DNA from: a virus
Virus record (IMG/VR): IMGVR_UViG_3300037042_003768
Location: 1-36,052 of that record
DNA length: 36,052 nt
Reading direction: 5' to 3' (one strand)
The notes under the pieces are model-generated. The model did no database searches. It saw nothing but the letters and a program-made list of their open reading frames with translations, and had not been told where the DNA came from. Positions 16,020 to 23,473 of the stretch are shown piece after piece. Every line of letters starts with the position of its first letter. The stretch's first letter is position 1. A program made the position numbers and the translations under genes.

Positions 16020-16471
16020 TTGGACAGCTCCGCCGCGCGGTCGCCTACCGCTGCGATCTCTTCGGGCGTCACGCCCGCCATGCGCGCGGCTGCCTCGGCG
16101 ATCGATCGGGCAAGCCCGACTACGTCAATGCGGGTGGGCGCATCCAACCCGAGCAGCCTCGCCTCACGGTCCAGGAGCATGCGGACTTCGGAGAGATCGC
16201 CAGCAGACCATGCAGCTTGCTTCAGGGCTTCGATCTCGGCGAGCTGCCGGCCGCGTAGTTCGGCGATGTCGGCCTTGGCATCGGCTGTCCATTGGGCCTT
16301 GAGGTGTCGCATGTCTCGTCCCACCGAATCGCGCGAGTAAGGCTTGCCGGTCTTGGGATGCGCAAAGTGCCCCACGATCCCCGCCGTGATCGCGTCCATG
16401 TGGTGCCCCCGCAGCATCAGGCTCGCAACCATGCGGCGTCGGGCTTCGATGTCGGGGCGGGCGGGGGTCAT
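16016..16471 (-). CDS. Terminase small subunit (151 aa)
   Basis: ATG 16471 overlaps the ParB-like gene's stop (ATGA). The N-terminal part (IEARRRMVASLMLRGHHMDA, then YSRDSVGRDMRHLKAQW) reads as an HTH, followed by a helical oligomerisation region (LAEIEALKQAAWSAGDLSEV). Size and place before TerL fit a TerS that recognises the packaging site. Confidence 0.75.
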   Translation of the reverse strand: MTPARPDIEARRRMVASLMLRGHHMDAITAGIVGHFAHPKTGKPYSRDSVGRDMRHLKAQWTADAKADIAELRGRQLAEIEALKQAAWSAGDLSEVRMLLDREARLLGLDAPTRIDVVGLARSIAEAAARMAGVTPEEIAAVGDRAAELSK

Positions 16472-16806
16472 GCGGTGCCTGCAAACTGGAGCGCCGTCGC
16501 CAGCACGATCGCCTCTTCCCGCTCGTCGAGCTCGACGAAGTCCACCGGCACGGTCGCCACCTTCGCACGAATCGCCTCCTCTACGCGGAGGTGCCCGTCG
16601 ATCATCCGGCCGGTGCGGCGGTTCACGAGCACGCGCGCGACCCAGCCGACATCGGTGAGCACGCCGTTGATCGCGGCTCGCTGGTTGGGTGGGTGCGTGC
16701 GCCAGTTGTGGGGGTTGGCTACGAGAGTCGCGGGGTCAACGTCCGCGGATCCGACGATCCGGGATCGCCATGTTGCGGCCTTGGGTTGCATCGCGGGCTT
16801 CGCCAT
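16468..16806 (-). CDS. ParB/sulfiredoxin-fold protein (112 aa)
   Basis: Contains LVANPHNWRTHPPNQRAAIN and VNRRTGRMIDGHLRVEEAI, the ParB-like nuclease-fold pattern, which in phages is usually the N-terminal part of a DNA methyltransferase. Here it ends after the domain with no methylase, so it is a stand-alone version. ATG 16806 lies in a small GCGGGC/GCCCGC hairpin. Adjacent to TerS; role unknown, possibly DNA binding linked to packaging. Confidence 0.7.
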   Translation of the reverse strand: MAKPAMQPKAATWRSRIVGSADVDPATLVANPHNWRTHPPNQRAAINGVLTDVGWVARVLVNRRTGRMIDGHLRVEEAIRAKVATVPVDFVELDEREEAIVLATALQFAGTA

Positions 16807-16872
16807 GCCCGCATTGAGCGCACGTCCCCGCTGATACTTCGTCTGGCAACTTGGCCCAGCTTGCCCAAATCG

Positions 16873-17160
16873 TCACCGCCCACCATGCTCAGGATCCATC
16901 CTAGGCGGCCTAATCGCGCGCCTGTCGACGATCCGGGCCACGGTCCGGGGGTGGAGTCGGATCCTCCGCGCAACGCGCACACAGGCGCCCCAGCGCGTTC
17001 TGCCGTAGGTGTCGACCTCGGTCAGGACCGCGGCGAGGATCTCCACCTCGGGAATGTGCTCCCGCTTGGGGACGCGGATGCGCAGGCCGGGCCAGCGGCG
17101 GATCAGCTCGGCGAAGAGTTCCCGGTCGGTTGCGCTGCGGAGGGTGGGCAGAGCGGGCAT
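16873..17160 (-). CDS. Putative HTH DNA-binding protein (95 aa)
   Basis: ATG 17160 is chosen because AAAGGAG lies 8 nt upstream. The second half, RWGACVRVARRIRLHPRTVA, reads as a helix-turn-helix and the protein is strongly basic. It stands alone between the repeat cluster (17189-17320) and the packaging genes, with a 66-bp gap after it, so it may regulate one of these. No family recognised. Confidence 0.65.
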   Translation of the reverse strand: MPALPTLRSATDRELFAELIRRWPGLRIRVPKREHIPEVEILAAVLTEVDTYGRTRWGACVRVARRIRLHPRTVARIVDRRAIRPPRMDPEHGGR

Positions 17161-17188
17161 CGCTGGTCTCCTTTCGTGCCCTCCGTTT

Positions 17189-17240
17189 CGTTTCATTCCA
17201 TTCACCCTCCCCCTTAAGGGGGGAAGGGTGGAATGAAACG
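17189..17240. repeat. Large imperfect palindrome
   Basis: Arms 17189-17215 and 17216-17240 are near-perfect inverted copies centred on CTTAAG: CGTTTCATTCCA...CCCCCTT against AAGGGGGG...TGGAATGAAACG. The only differences are a 3-nt insert and small shifts in the C-tract. It could form a hairpin in RNA of either strand (terminator-like for the helicase gene) or a cruciform. Confidence 0.75.
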
Positions 17241-17320
17241 AAAGGACATGCTGAAATGAAATGGTCCGTGGAATGAAAGGCCGATCCGTTGAAATCTATA
17301 GAGATATACATTTCATTCCA
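17191..17320. repeat. Iteron-like cluster of TTTCATTCCA (four exact copies)
   Basis: The 10-mer TTTCATTCCA occurs at 17191-17200 and 17311-17320 on the plus strand and as TGGAATGAAA at 17229-17238 and 17269-17278. Degenerate copies (AAATGAAATGG at ~17254, CGAAATGAAAC at ~17341) surround it. The region between the helicase stop (17323) and the HTH gene (17160) is noncoding and includes the AT-rich GAAATCTATAGAGATATACA. It looks like a replication origin or operator array. Confidence 0.65.
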
Positions 17321-17322
17321 CC

Positions 17323-18759
17323 CTAGAACTCGTTTTGGGACGAAATGAAACCGTCTGGCTGGATCGACCACTCGGACGAGCGGGTTTCGCCCCGGGTGAC
17401 GGCCCCCATGAGCCGCAAATAGCGAAACAGGGTAGTGTGGGCGATGCCGGTCGCGGTCTCAATTTCCTTTGATCTGTACCACAGGCCCGGGGTCATGAAC
17501 TCGGCAATCTTGGCGCGGACAGCCCCCGCCTTCGCCGCGGCCATCTCCTCCGGCGGCTCCACCTCGTACAGCACCCCCGTCTCGGAATCCTTGGCCAGCC
17601 ATGTCGTCTCGGGCGTCTTCCCGTGCCGGACCTTGGGCCAGCACATGCACAGCTTGCCGCGGGTTTCCTTGAGGCGGATGAGGGTGCCCGCCAGGTCTCC
17701 GAGGATCCCGGCGCCCCGAAGCGCCTTTAGGTCGTCCGTGATCGGCTCGTCTCCAGGCTTGGCCTCGTGGTGGGCAAGTAGGGGGGACGCCCCCGACCGC
17801 CCGGGAAACTCCCGGAGAAACCTGACGATCGGCGAGAGGTCCTCTTGCGTCTCCCGGCCGCGGTGTGCGATCGCCAGGGGATCGATCACGAGCAGACTGA
17901 GCCCCTCACCCCGACACCACGCCGCAAGGTTCTCCTGATCGCGCGGAGCAGCCAGGTCGAGCAGTGTGCGGAGCCGGTCGCACGGGATCACCACCACGTC
18001 CGCTGGCGGTAGGCGCTGGCCGCAGATTGCCACGAGGCGCCGCTGCAGGTAGTAGGACGAGAGCTCGAGGGAGATCACCCCGACGCGGCAGTGCGTGGTC
18101 GTCTCGCCGAAAAACGGGGCGCCCTCCGCGATGGCGATGGCGAGCTGCAGGAGTAGGTAGGATTTTCCTAGCCCGGGCCGGCCGTAGAGCACGGTGTACT
18201 CGGTGGCTGTGATGATTCCCTCGCCTAGGATTCCCGCCGGCCGATCGATCGGTTCTGCCGCGAGGTCGCGGGCCGTCACGCCAGCGGATCGGTATCGGTT
18301 TGGTGCGGCCATGTCCGGCTGGGCCAAGTAGTCGTTGGCATCGGCCACGGAGTCATCGAGGGTTGCCGGGTCGTCCTCGATCCGCTTGGCTGCAGCCCGC
18401 AGGATGGACGCGGCAGCCCGGGCCCTGTGCTGCTCGTGGACAATGCGGGCGAGATGCTCGATCGAGTCTGCCCGCTGCCCCCATCCGAGCTCGGCCAGAT
18501 CGCCGAGGAAGGCGGCCGGGGAGCTGTCGGTTATCGCCCGGATTGTCGCCCCTGCTTGGTCGTAGCCCCCCAGTCGCTCGATGATTGTCCCGGTATCAGC
18601 CGCGGAATCGGTAGGGTGTACGGCGCGGTAGACCAGGCGGAGGGGCGTATCGAGAGCCGCCCCCCCGTTCAGGATTGCTTCCACCACCGGGATGAGGTCC
18701 GGCCGGGCGATGACACCGCCGACCAGGCGCCGTTGGGTTGTGAGTACGTCGTCACTCAC
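17323..18759 (-). CDS. Replicative helicase/initiator: DnaB N-domain + RepA-like ATPase + C-terminal HTH (478 aa)
   Basis: GTG 18759 overlaps the 33-codon ORF stop. Residues ~6-110 resemble the DnaB N-terminal domain (TQRRLVGGVIARPDLIPVVE). Walker A is GRPGLGKS at 193-200, Walker B LSLLVIDPL at ~287-295, followed by PLLAHHEAK. The C-terminus (~415-460, YRSKEIETATGIAHTTLFRY) is a winged HTH. This mix is typical of phage AAA_25/RepA-type helicases that unwind DNA at the origin. The repeat cluster at its 3' end may be its target. Confidence 0.85.
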   Translation of the reverse strand: MSDDVLTTQRRLVGGVIARPDLIPVVEAILNGGAALDTPLRLVYRAVHPTDSAADTGTIIERLGGYDQAGATIRAITDSSPAAFLGDLAELGWGQRADSIEHLARIVHEQHRARAAASILRAAAKRIEDDPATLDDSVADANDYLAQPDMAAPNRYRSAGVTARDLAAEPIDRPAGILGEGIITATEYTVLYGRPGLGKSYLLLQLAIAIAEGAPFFGETTTHCRVGVISLELSSYYLQRRLVAICGQRLPPADVVVIPCDRLRTLLDLAAPRDQENLAAWCRGEGLSLLVIDPLAIAHRGRETQEDLSPIVRFLREFPGRSGASPLLAHHEAKPGDEPITDDLKALRGAGILGDLAGTLIRLKETRGKLCMCWPKVRHGKTPETTWLAKDSETGVLYEVEPPEEMAAAKAGAVRAKIAEFMTPGLWYRSKEIETATGIAHTTLFRYLRLMGAVTRGETRSSEWSIQPDGFISSQNEF

Positions 18760-18857
18760 GGGGCGCCCGGTCCGGGAGCGCGACCAGCTCCCTCAGTTCG
18801 GCGGGTGTCCTCGTGCCCGGTTAGGTCTCGGGCGATGCCCTCGATGGTGACTGTCAC
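18756..18857 (-). CDS. Possible 33-aa ORF coupled to the helicase
   Basis: GTG 18857 to TGA 18758-18756, ending in a GTGA overlap with the helicase start. Encodes MTVTIEGIARDLTGHEDTRR plus a Gly/Pro-rich tail. The overlap supports it, but there is no good ribosome site and no homology I can name. It fills the 114-bp gap. Confidence 0.35.
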   Translation of the reverse strand: MTVTIEGIARDLTGHEDTRRTEGAGRAPGPGAP

Positions 18858-18873
18858 GGCAGCATCTTGGGGA

Positions 18874-19143
18874 TCATGCCCGCTTCTTCTCCGGGTTCGT
18901 CCTCAATAGAGACAGTGCGCCCAGCGGGGGCGCCACGGACATGGGATCAAGGTCCCGAGTAACACGAGCAGACTTGATCTCTGCATATAGTCCCTCGTTG
19001 ACCTGTTGGGCCATCTTGATAATCTTCGACGCCTGGTCTATGTCCATCTCCCCAAGGCGTACCCATTCCATGGCCTTGAGGAGATATTCCCGGAGTTCCC
19101 CAGTCGTTGTTATCACCGCGCGAACTACATTCTTATCAGTCAT
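18874..19143 (-). CDS. Small helical protein before the helicase (89 aa)
   Basis: ATG 19143 overlaps the upstream stop (ATGA). Predicted helices include TGELREYLLKAMEWVRLGEM and DIDQASKIIKMAQQVNEGLY, a pattern common in small phage proteins coded next to replication genes. The C-terminal 25 residues are probably disordered. Function unknown. Confidence 0.7.
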   Translation of the reverse strand: MTDKNVVRAVITTTGELREYLLKAMEWVRLGEMDIDQASKIIKMAQQVNEGLYAEIKSARVTRDLDPMSVAPPLGALSLLRTNPEKKRA

Positions 19144-19640
19144 GCCGTCCTCCTTTGCAGTTTCTCTTTACATGCCTCGATGGCGTGCCTAGTTTGGATT
19201 ACCTCCCTGTAGGCAATCCGCAACGGGTCTCTTCGATCGCGTTGATCTATTTCCCTGATCCGTGCGCGCGGCAGATCCGCATTCCGCCGATTTCGATAGT
19301 ATTCGTTCAATTGGTCCTTGTGTGAGTGTCGCCAGTTTCTGTTCAACTCACACGACCGTTCATGGTGCAGGTAGTGTTGCTTCATCCGGTATTTTGAGCG
19401 AGCATTCCTGTTTTTCTTCTCCCATTCCCTCAGCTTCGCACGAACAGTCTCCGGATGTTTCGCGCGATACATTGCGCTCCTCTCTCTCGCCCGTTTTCTT
19501 TTCTCGTCTTCTGTCAAGACCGTACGCGGGTGAGGTACGTACGTGCGAAGACGGAAATCCTTCATTTGCGCCAGGTGCTTCTCTCGATTGCGTTCGTGGT
19601 ATTCCTTCCAGTATTTGCGTTTGGCTGATTCGTCTCTCAT
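19140..19640 (-). CDS. Very basic repeat protein in a lower-GC island (166 aa)
   Basis: Built from several ~20-25 residue repeats of the form Y-x(2)-N/H-x(2)-K-x-L/R...KxxR (KEYHERNREKHLAQMKDFRL; MYRAKHPETVRAKLREWEKK; YYRNRRN). This Tyr/Lys/Arg-rich pattern is often found N-terminal to HNH endonucleases, but no HNH motif is present. It could be a truncated homing nuclease or a nucleic-acid-binding protein. Visibly less GC-rich than its neighbours, suggesting recent transfer. Confidence 0.65.
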   Translation of the reverse strand: MRDESAKRKYWKEYHERNREKHLAQMKDFRLRTYVPHPRTVLTEDEKRKRARERSAMYRAKHPETVRAKLREWEKKNRNARSKYRMKQHYLHHERSCELNRNWRHSHKDQLNEYYRNRRNADLPRARIREIDQRDRRDPLRIAYREVIQTRHAIEACKEKLQRRTA

Positions 19641-19671
19641 CCCCCGACCTCCTCAACCTCGACCTCCGCGC

Positions 19672-20121
19672 CTAGATCGCCTGGTTGTCCGGTAACTGCG
19701 ATAACTCCCCCGTGAACACATCCCCCACGCACCGCGCCAGAATCGCCACGCCCCCATTGCCCGCGACGGTCCGCAGGAACGCTGCCTGTTGTTCCGTCGC
19801 GTTGCCACCCCCGGGAGCCTTGCACTCGACCGCGAGAAACCGCCCGTCCTTCGTCTGCCCGATGATGTCGCTGAGCCCCGGGAACCCGTACCGGATGAAC
19901 CGCTCGCCATCCTTGTACGAGCCCGTGTTCATGCGTGCGGCCCACGCCACGCGCGGGTGTAGACGCAGCGCTGCGAGCACCACGTGGATGACGGTGCCCT
20001 CCGGCGTCGGCCCGGACCGTTTCGCCCGCGGTGTCGTCACGGGGTGCAGGCGGTCAAGCTGCTCGCGCGAGGCACCGTAGAGCTGATGCGCGGCTCGGAG
20101 TTCGCGGGCGGTGGGCCTCAT
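19672..20121 (-). CDS. VRR-NUC domain nuclease (149 aa)
   Basis: The VRR-NUC signature is plain: WAARMNTGSYKDGERFIRYG, FPGLSDIIGQTKDGRFLAVE with catalytic Asp85 and Glu99-Cys-Lys101, and TEQQAAFL with Gln111. A stand-alone phage form of this Holliday-junction-resolvase-like PD-(D/E)XK fold, thought to cut branched DNA. ATG 20121 overlaps the stop of the methyltransferase remnant (ATGA), showing that the remnant was once the adjacent gene's true 3' end. Confidence 0.85.
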   Translation of the reverse strand: MRPTARELRAAHQLYGASREQLDRLHPVTTPRAKRSGPTPEGTVIHVVLAALRLHPRVAWAARMNTGSYKDGERFIRYGFPGLSDIIGQTKDGRFLAVECKAPGGGNATEQQAAFLRTVAGNGGVAILARCVGDVFTGELSQLPDNQAI

Positions 20122-20162
20122 AACGGCAGCACCTCCTGCAGCATCCGCTTCGCCGCGATCTC
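20118..20162 (-). pseudogene. Remnant 3' end of a DNA methyltransferase
   Basis: Downstream of the HNH gene the minus strand encodes EIAAKRMLQEVLPL and then TGA, overlapping the VRR-NUC start. The methyltransferase upstream of the HNH gene has the equivalent AIAAKRMQQECLPL at its end. The two copies match in protein but differ at many silent positions. The downstream copy is GC-rich like the rest of the phage, so it is probably the native 3' end left by an HNH-linked replacement. Confidence 0.7.
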
Positions 20163-20164
20163 GT

Positions 20165-20632
20165 CTATAAGTGTCTCCATGCCTTCCGACGCACTACGAG
20201 ACTTACCAGCGAAGCGCTGACTCCGAGTTCTGCCGCGATGTCTTTTTGTTTCGCTCCCGAAGCGACTTCTTTCCGAATTCGCAATACATCCTCGTTTGTC
20301 AGCTTCGATTCCCCATGCTCCGAGCCCCTCAGTGTCGGTACTCGCTCCCTCCCCTTCGCGGCCATGTCCTGAGAGTTTTCCCGTTTGGTCCCGAGGAACA
20401 GATGATCTGGATTCACACATTTCCGGTTGTCGCATCGGTGCAGCACGCAAAGCCCTCGCGGAATTGTGCCGTTGTGAATTTCCCAGGAATAGCGATGGGT
20501 TAGGCGCAGGCGTCCACCCGCGTAGATGTTGCCGTACCCCGTACTCGACAGGCATCCGGTCCATTCCCAGCACCCCCTACTCTTCGCAACTGCCGCCCAA
20601 AAGCGGTCCTCTGGAGCCTTCCATCGTGGCAT
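20165..20632 (-). CDS. HNH homing endonuclease (155 aa)
   Basis: ATG 20632 (MPRWKAPEDRFW) follows GGGAGGGATCAA, so the upstream extension to 20665 is not used. Residues ~20-100 are an HNH_3-type domain: GCWEWTG, YSWEIHNGTIPRGLCVLHRC, and CDNRKCVNPDHLFLGTKREN. The C-terminus (~115-150), KLTNEDVLRIRKE and KQKDIAAELGVSASLVS, is a NUMOD/HTH DNA-binding module. It lies between the two copies of the methyltransferase end and is lower in GC than the flanks, as expected of a mobile homing gene. Confidence 0.85.
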   Translation of the reverse strand: MPRWKAPEDRFWAAVAKSRGCWEWTGCLSSTGYGNIYAGGRLRLTHRYSWEIHNGTIPRGLCVLHRCDNRKCVNPDHLFLGTKRENSQDMAAKGRERVPTLRGSEHGESKLTNEDVLRIRKEVASGAKQKDIAAELGVSASLVSLVVRRKAWRHL

Positions 20633-21353
20633 TTGATCCCTCCCATAATTCAGGTACAGGATCAACTCTACTGATTTCGCTATTACTCGTCAACGGCAAA
20701 CACTCTTGCTGCATTCTTTTCGCAGCTATGGCGCAGTACCGCTCTTCGATTTCGATACCGATAGCCTTGCGGCCTAGATCCTTGGCAGCGCGGAGGGTTG
20801 TGCCGCTGCCCATGAATGGGTCGAGGATGGTATCGCCTGCAACGCTACCCAAGCGTACGAGCTTCGACACGATCCGAAACGGTTTCTTGTTGGGATGCTC
20901 TGTCGTCTTGTCTCCGCAAGGGTGAAGCATGAATGACGATTTAAGGGCCATGGTTCCAAACAGTCTCCCGGTGGAAAACGAGTGGACTACGTACTCAACG
21001 TCGGGGAGGTATTTGTTGCTGCACGTCGGAACCGGGTTCGGCTTGCACCAAGTAAGCAGATTCCACCGATCGTTCTTTGTCGCTATCGAAAGCACCTGTT
21101 GAAGCTGCAAGCGCGAACAAAAGCAAAACCAGTCTGAGAAGCCGAGCAGGAACGCGAAGTCACACCCTACATCAGTAAAGCCCCCGGTTTTGACAAGATG
21201 ATCCCGCCTACCAAAGCATCCACCGCCCGCCCCCGCGTAAATCTCATACGGCGGATCCGTCAACACCAGATCCACCTTCGGCAGCCCCGGCAGAATCTCC
21301 CGACAGTCCCCGTGATAGATCGTAACCGCGCCGTCTTGGTAGTAGGGTTTCAT
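20577..21353 (-). CDS. DNA methyltransferase (N6-adenine/N4-cytosine type), C-terminus altered by HNH insertion (258 aa)
   Basis: Motif IV TDPPY at 32-36 precedes motif I DPFMGSGTTL at 178-187, the beta-class order; EHPNKKPFRIVSKLV precedes motif I. The natural end ...AIAAKRMQQECLPL is at ~221. The frame then runs on for 37 codons of non-homologous sequence into the HNH gene, overlapping its start by 56 nt. Codons 1-45 are GC-rich, the rest is near 50% GC (30/60 in 21061-21120 and 20881-20940 against 36/60 in 21241-21300), pointing to a mosaic gene. It may protect phage DNA from host restriction. Confidence 0.85.
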   Translation of the reverse strand: MKPYYQDGAVTIYHGDCREILPGLPKVDLVLTDPPYEIYAGAGGGCFGRRDHLVKTGGFTDVGCDFAFLLGFSDWFCFCSRLQLQQVLSIATKNDRWNLLTWCKPNPVPTCSNKYLPDVEYVVHSFSTGRLFGTMALKSSFMLHPCGDKTTEHPNKKPFRIVSKLVRLGSVAGDTILDPFMGSGTTLRAAKDLGRKAIGIEIEERYCAIAAKRMQQECLPLTSNSEISRVDPVPELWEGSNATMEGSRGPLLGGSCEE

Positions 21354-21381
21354 GCCGCCCCGCCGGGGTTTTCGCCAGGAG

Positions 21382-21567
21382 TCATCGCCCCACCACCCGC
21401 AGCCTCGGCTTCGTCTCGACGACCACCGGCGCCGTCAGTTCGTTGACCCTAGCCAGCCACCGGCGCCGTTCCTCACCCCACGCGATTGCTTGCGCGAGGT
21501 GGTGCCGCTCGTACTCGGAGGCGCGGCGGAGCTCGTGGCAGGCCCATGCGAGGCGGAGGCGGGTCAC
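21382..21567 (-). CDS. Small basic helical protein (61 aa)
   Basis: GTG 21567 overlaps the previous stop (GTGA) with GGGAG 8 nt upstream. The sequence MTRLRLAWACHELRRASEYE is helical and Arg/Ala-rich, ending in TKPRLRVVGR. Unknown function; the coupling supports translation. Confidence 0.55.
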   Translation of the reverse strand: MTRLRLAWACHELRRASEYERHHLAQAIAWGEERRRWLARVNELTAPVVVETKPRLRVVGR

Positions 21568-22172
21568 GAGCGCATCTCCCGGTCCAGCTTCGTACAGACG
21601 GCCAAGAAATCCGCCCTGCCGCTGTCACAGGTGCTGTCCCAGTCGCTGGCCCTGGCCCAGGCGCTGTCCCAGGCGCTGTCGCAGGCGCTAGCCCAGGCGC
21701 TGTCGCAGGCGCTGGCCCAGGCGCTGGCCCAGGGGCTGTCCCTGGCGCTGGCCCTGGCGCTGGCCAGCTCTTCTTCCGTAGCCTCCCCGCGCGCGAATCG
21801 CTCCGCCACGACAATGACGGCCTCCGACCCCGGGGCCAAGTGCATCACCTTCCGGACCTGTTGACAGGCGTACAGCCGCAGCTCGCGCGAGATATCACGC
21901 CGCCAGAGTATCTCCCGGTGCCGCGAAGCGAGTTTGTCTACTGGATTGCCGTGATACACCACCTCGCCCCACTGGCGCACCCGGCACAGCACCGGCCCGG
22001 ACGCGTACTGGAGCGCGTCCATCGGATGCTCCGACCCGTGCAGCCCAGACTGGCACGGGATAATCTCCGGCTCGTCCGTGGTGTAGATGTAGCCCGGCTC
22101 CGAGTCCGCGCAGAATTGCGTGGTCCCGTCTTTGCGGCAGAACCACCAGGACAGGATCTTTTTCTCTCTCAT
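21564..22172 (-). CDS. DUF7666-like protein with C-terminal Ala-Ser-Ala-Trp repeats (202 aa)
   Basis: ATG 22172 (MREKKILSWWFCRKDG) is preceded by GGGAGGCGATCAG; the frame upstream of it overlaps other genes and is not used. The N-terminal ~120 residues (SGLHGSEHPMDALQYASGPV, LCRVRQWGEVVYHGNPVDKL, REILWRRDISRELRLYACQQ) resemble a phage/bacterial family (DUF7666-type, from memory) whose members often end in Ala/Trp/Arg tandem repeats. Here residues ~142-190 are (A/D)-S-A-(W/C/R) tetrapeptides from a 12-bp DNA repeat. Biochemical role unknown. Confidence 0.7.
   Translation of the reverse strand: MREKKILSWWFCRKDGTTQFCADSEPGYIYTTDEPEIIPCQSGLHGSEHPMDALQYASGPVLCRVRQWGEVVYHGNPVDKLASRHREILWRRDISRELRLYACQQVRKVMHLAPGSEAVIVVAERFARGEATEEELASARASARDSPWASAWASACDSAWASACDSAWDSAWARASDWDSTCDSGRADFLAVCTKLDREMRS
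21621..21768. repeat. 12-bp tandem repeat (about 12 copies) inside the DUF7666-like gene
   Basis: The plus strand repeats GCGCTGTCCCAG/GCGCTGGCCCAG with variation (GCAGGCGCT, CTGGCGCTG). On the coding strand each unit gives four codons, (G[A/C]C)(AGC)(GCC)(TGG/TGC/AGG). Unit length is a multiple of three, so copy number can change without breaking the frame. Confidence 0.85.
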
Positions 22173-22197
22173 CTGATCGCCTCCCGGACCGCCGCGA

Positions 22198-22608
22198 TCA
22201 TTCGTCCCTCCACATGGGCTCCGTGGGCCACGACTGTTGTTTGCCGCACACGGAACAATGTCGATAGCGCACGCCCATGACTGCCGGATCAATATAGGCA
22301 TTCCCGATTGACTCCGTACCGGGCTTCCACTGGTGCCCGTACCGATCGCAGATCGCGCCCTGTACCGCTAGAAACCTCAGCAATTCGTCGAGTTTGCCCT
22401 CTCGCTGGAGTTTGCCCACGAGGCGCTCGATGTCTGTCCTTGGCGGTAGAAAACAGAGAGAAACATCGGTACTGTCTGTTGCTGTCCACACCGGCGGCGA
22501 CTCCGCCCTGGCCACACGACACGCGAGGGCGATGATCGCCCACCAGAGCAGTCCGCTTATCACACACCCGAGTACCAGACCTTGCAGCGAGGTCCAGCGG
22601 CGGGTCAC
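22198..22608 (-). CDS. Membrane-anchored zinc-ribbon protein (136 aa)
   Basis: GTG 22608 overlaps the upstream stop (GTGA). A hydrophobic segment at ~9-31 (LVLGCVISGLLWWAIIALAC) is followed by a soluble part with ICDRYGHQW and YRHCSVCGKQQ, a possible Cys/His metal site. Function unknown. It is the last gene before the DUF7666-like gene in the small-gene chain. Confidence 0.6.
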   Translation of the reverse strand: MTRRWTSLQGLVLGCVISGLLWWAIIALACRVARAESPPVWTATDSTDVSLCFLPPRTDIERLVGKLQREGKLDELLRFLAVQGAICDRYGHQWKPGTESIGNAYIDPAVMGVRYRHCSVCGKQQSWPTEPMWRDE

Positions 22609-23006
22609 GACTGTGCCTCGAAGAGCTGGCACTTAGAGTGTGACCCCGACCAGCACGGCGATGCGATCGGCCACGTCACCTTCCAGCCACACCCGCCATA
22701 CACCGCTGGCAGCACCGGCCAGACCACCGGATACTCACACTTCCCGGGCAACGACCGCAGCACCCGGCCCGTTTCTGGGTTGCATGTCGGGGCGTAGTGC
22801 TTACAGTTACCGCAGCATGGTTCGGTCATGGCTGCGTCTCCTCTTCGTAGTCCGCAGCTCGGGCAGGTGATCGGCGGATCGCAGGCGGCGAGGGCAGCAA
22901 GGGCGTGGGCTAGACCCTCTGTCAGCCGTGCAACCTCGGCGCGGAGATGGTCTCGTTCTCTCGACAGCTCCCACCTAAGTTCGCGTTCGTCGTCCGCTTC
23001 GTTCAT
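22605..23006 (-). CDS. Coiled coil plus cysteine-rich protein (133 aa; may be two fused genes)
   Basis: ATG 23006 overlaps the upstream stop (ATGA). Residues 1-45 form a coiled coil (ELRWELSRERDHLRAEVARL). Then CPSCGLRRGD and CCGNCKHYAPTC are zinc-ribbon-like. An internal in-frame ATG (MTEPCCGNCKHY) has GAGGAG 9-10 nt upstream, so a shorter Cys-rich protein may also be made, or two genes have fused. Confidence 0.6.
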   Translation of the reverse strand: MNEADDERELRWELSRERDHLRAEVARLTEGLAHALAALAACDPPITCPSCGLRRGDAAMTEPCCGNCKHYAPTCNPETGRVLRSLPGKCEYPVVWPVLPAVYGGCGWKVTWPIASPCWSGSHSKCQLFEAQS

Positions 23007-23473
23007 CTCGCCGCCACCCCCACCGGCGCCTCGACAGCCCACGCCTTGCACGCGTCGAGAGAAAACGTGATCATTCCAGGTCCGGTCTGAACGTCAGTGA
23101 CGACGGTGCTTCTCGCTCGATTTTGCAGATATGCTTGAACGTCTCCGTCGAGCGTCACGACAACCCTAAGCCTGGCGTTGGAACTCGCCTTTCCGTGGTT
23201 TTGGGACAGCACGACACCGGAAAGGCCGCTCGTCAGTTTGATCGCCCCGCGAGTTCTGTTTAGTCCAAGCCGAACCCGGTCCCCCACAGACAGCCCCGCC
23301 TTATTGGCCAGACCGCGTGAAAGACTGAGAACAAATGTCGGCCTACGGGTCTTGCCTGAACTCGGAACGTAGACTGACGCTGTAAGGTCTGGCGCGTGAA
23401 GTCCATACGATCCAGGACTGCTGCGTCTCTCCATCCACACGAAGTCTTCGTCTTCCCGGTCTGATCCACTCAT
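23003..23473 (-). CDS. Phage protein of unknown function (156 aa)
   Basis: ATG 23473 (MSGSDREDEDFVWMERR) overlaps the upstream stop (ATGA). It contains VLSLSRGLANKAGLSVGDRV followed by alternating beta strands, a little like a small beta-barrel or AbrB-type region. It ends in AVEAPVGVAAR, nearly the same end as the upstream neighbour (IEAPVGVER). That sequence doubles as the G-rich ribosome site of the next gene. Confidence 0.6.
   Translation of the reverse strand: MSGSDREDEDFVWMERRSSPGSYGLHAPDLTASVYVPSSGKTRRPTFVLSLSRGLANKAGLSVGDRVRLGLNRTRGAIKLTSGLSGVVLSQNHGKASSNARLRVVVTLDGDVQAYLQNRARSTVVTDVQTGPGMITFSLDACKAWAVEAPVGVAAR

Noticed and set aside
14667-16340. Plus-strand open frame of 557 codons opposite TerL and TerS
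   Set aside because: Antisense shadow of the terminase genes; no domain and it crosses gene borders.
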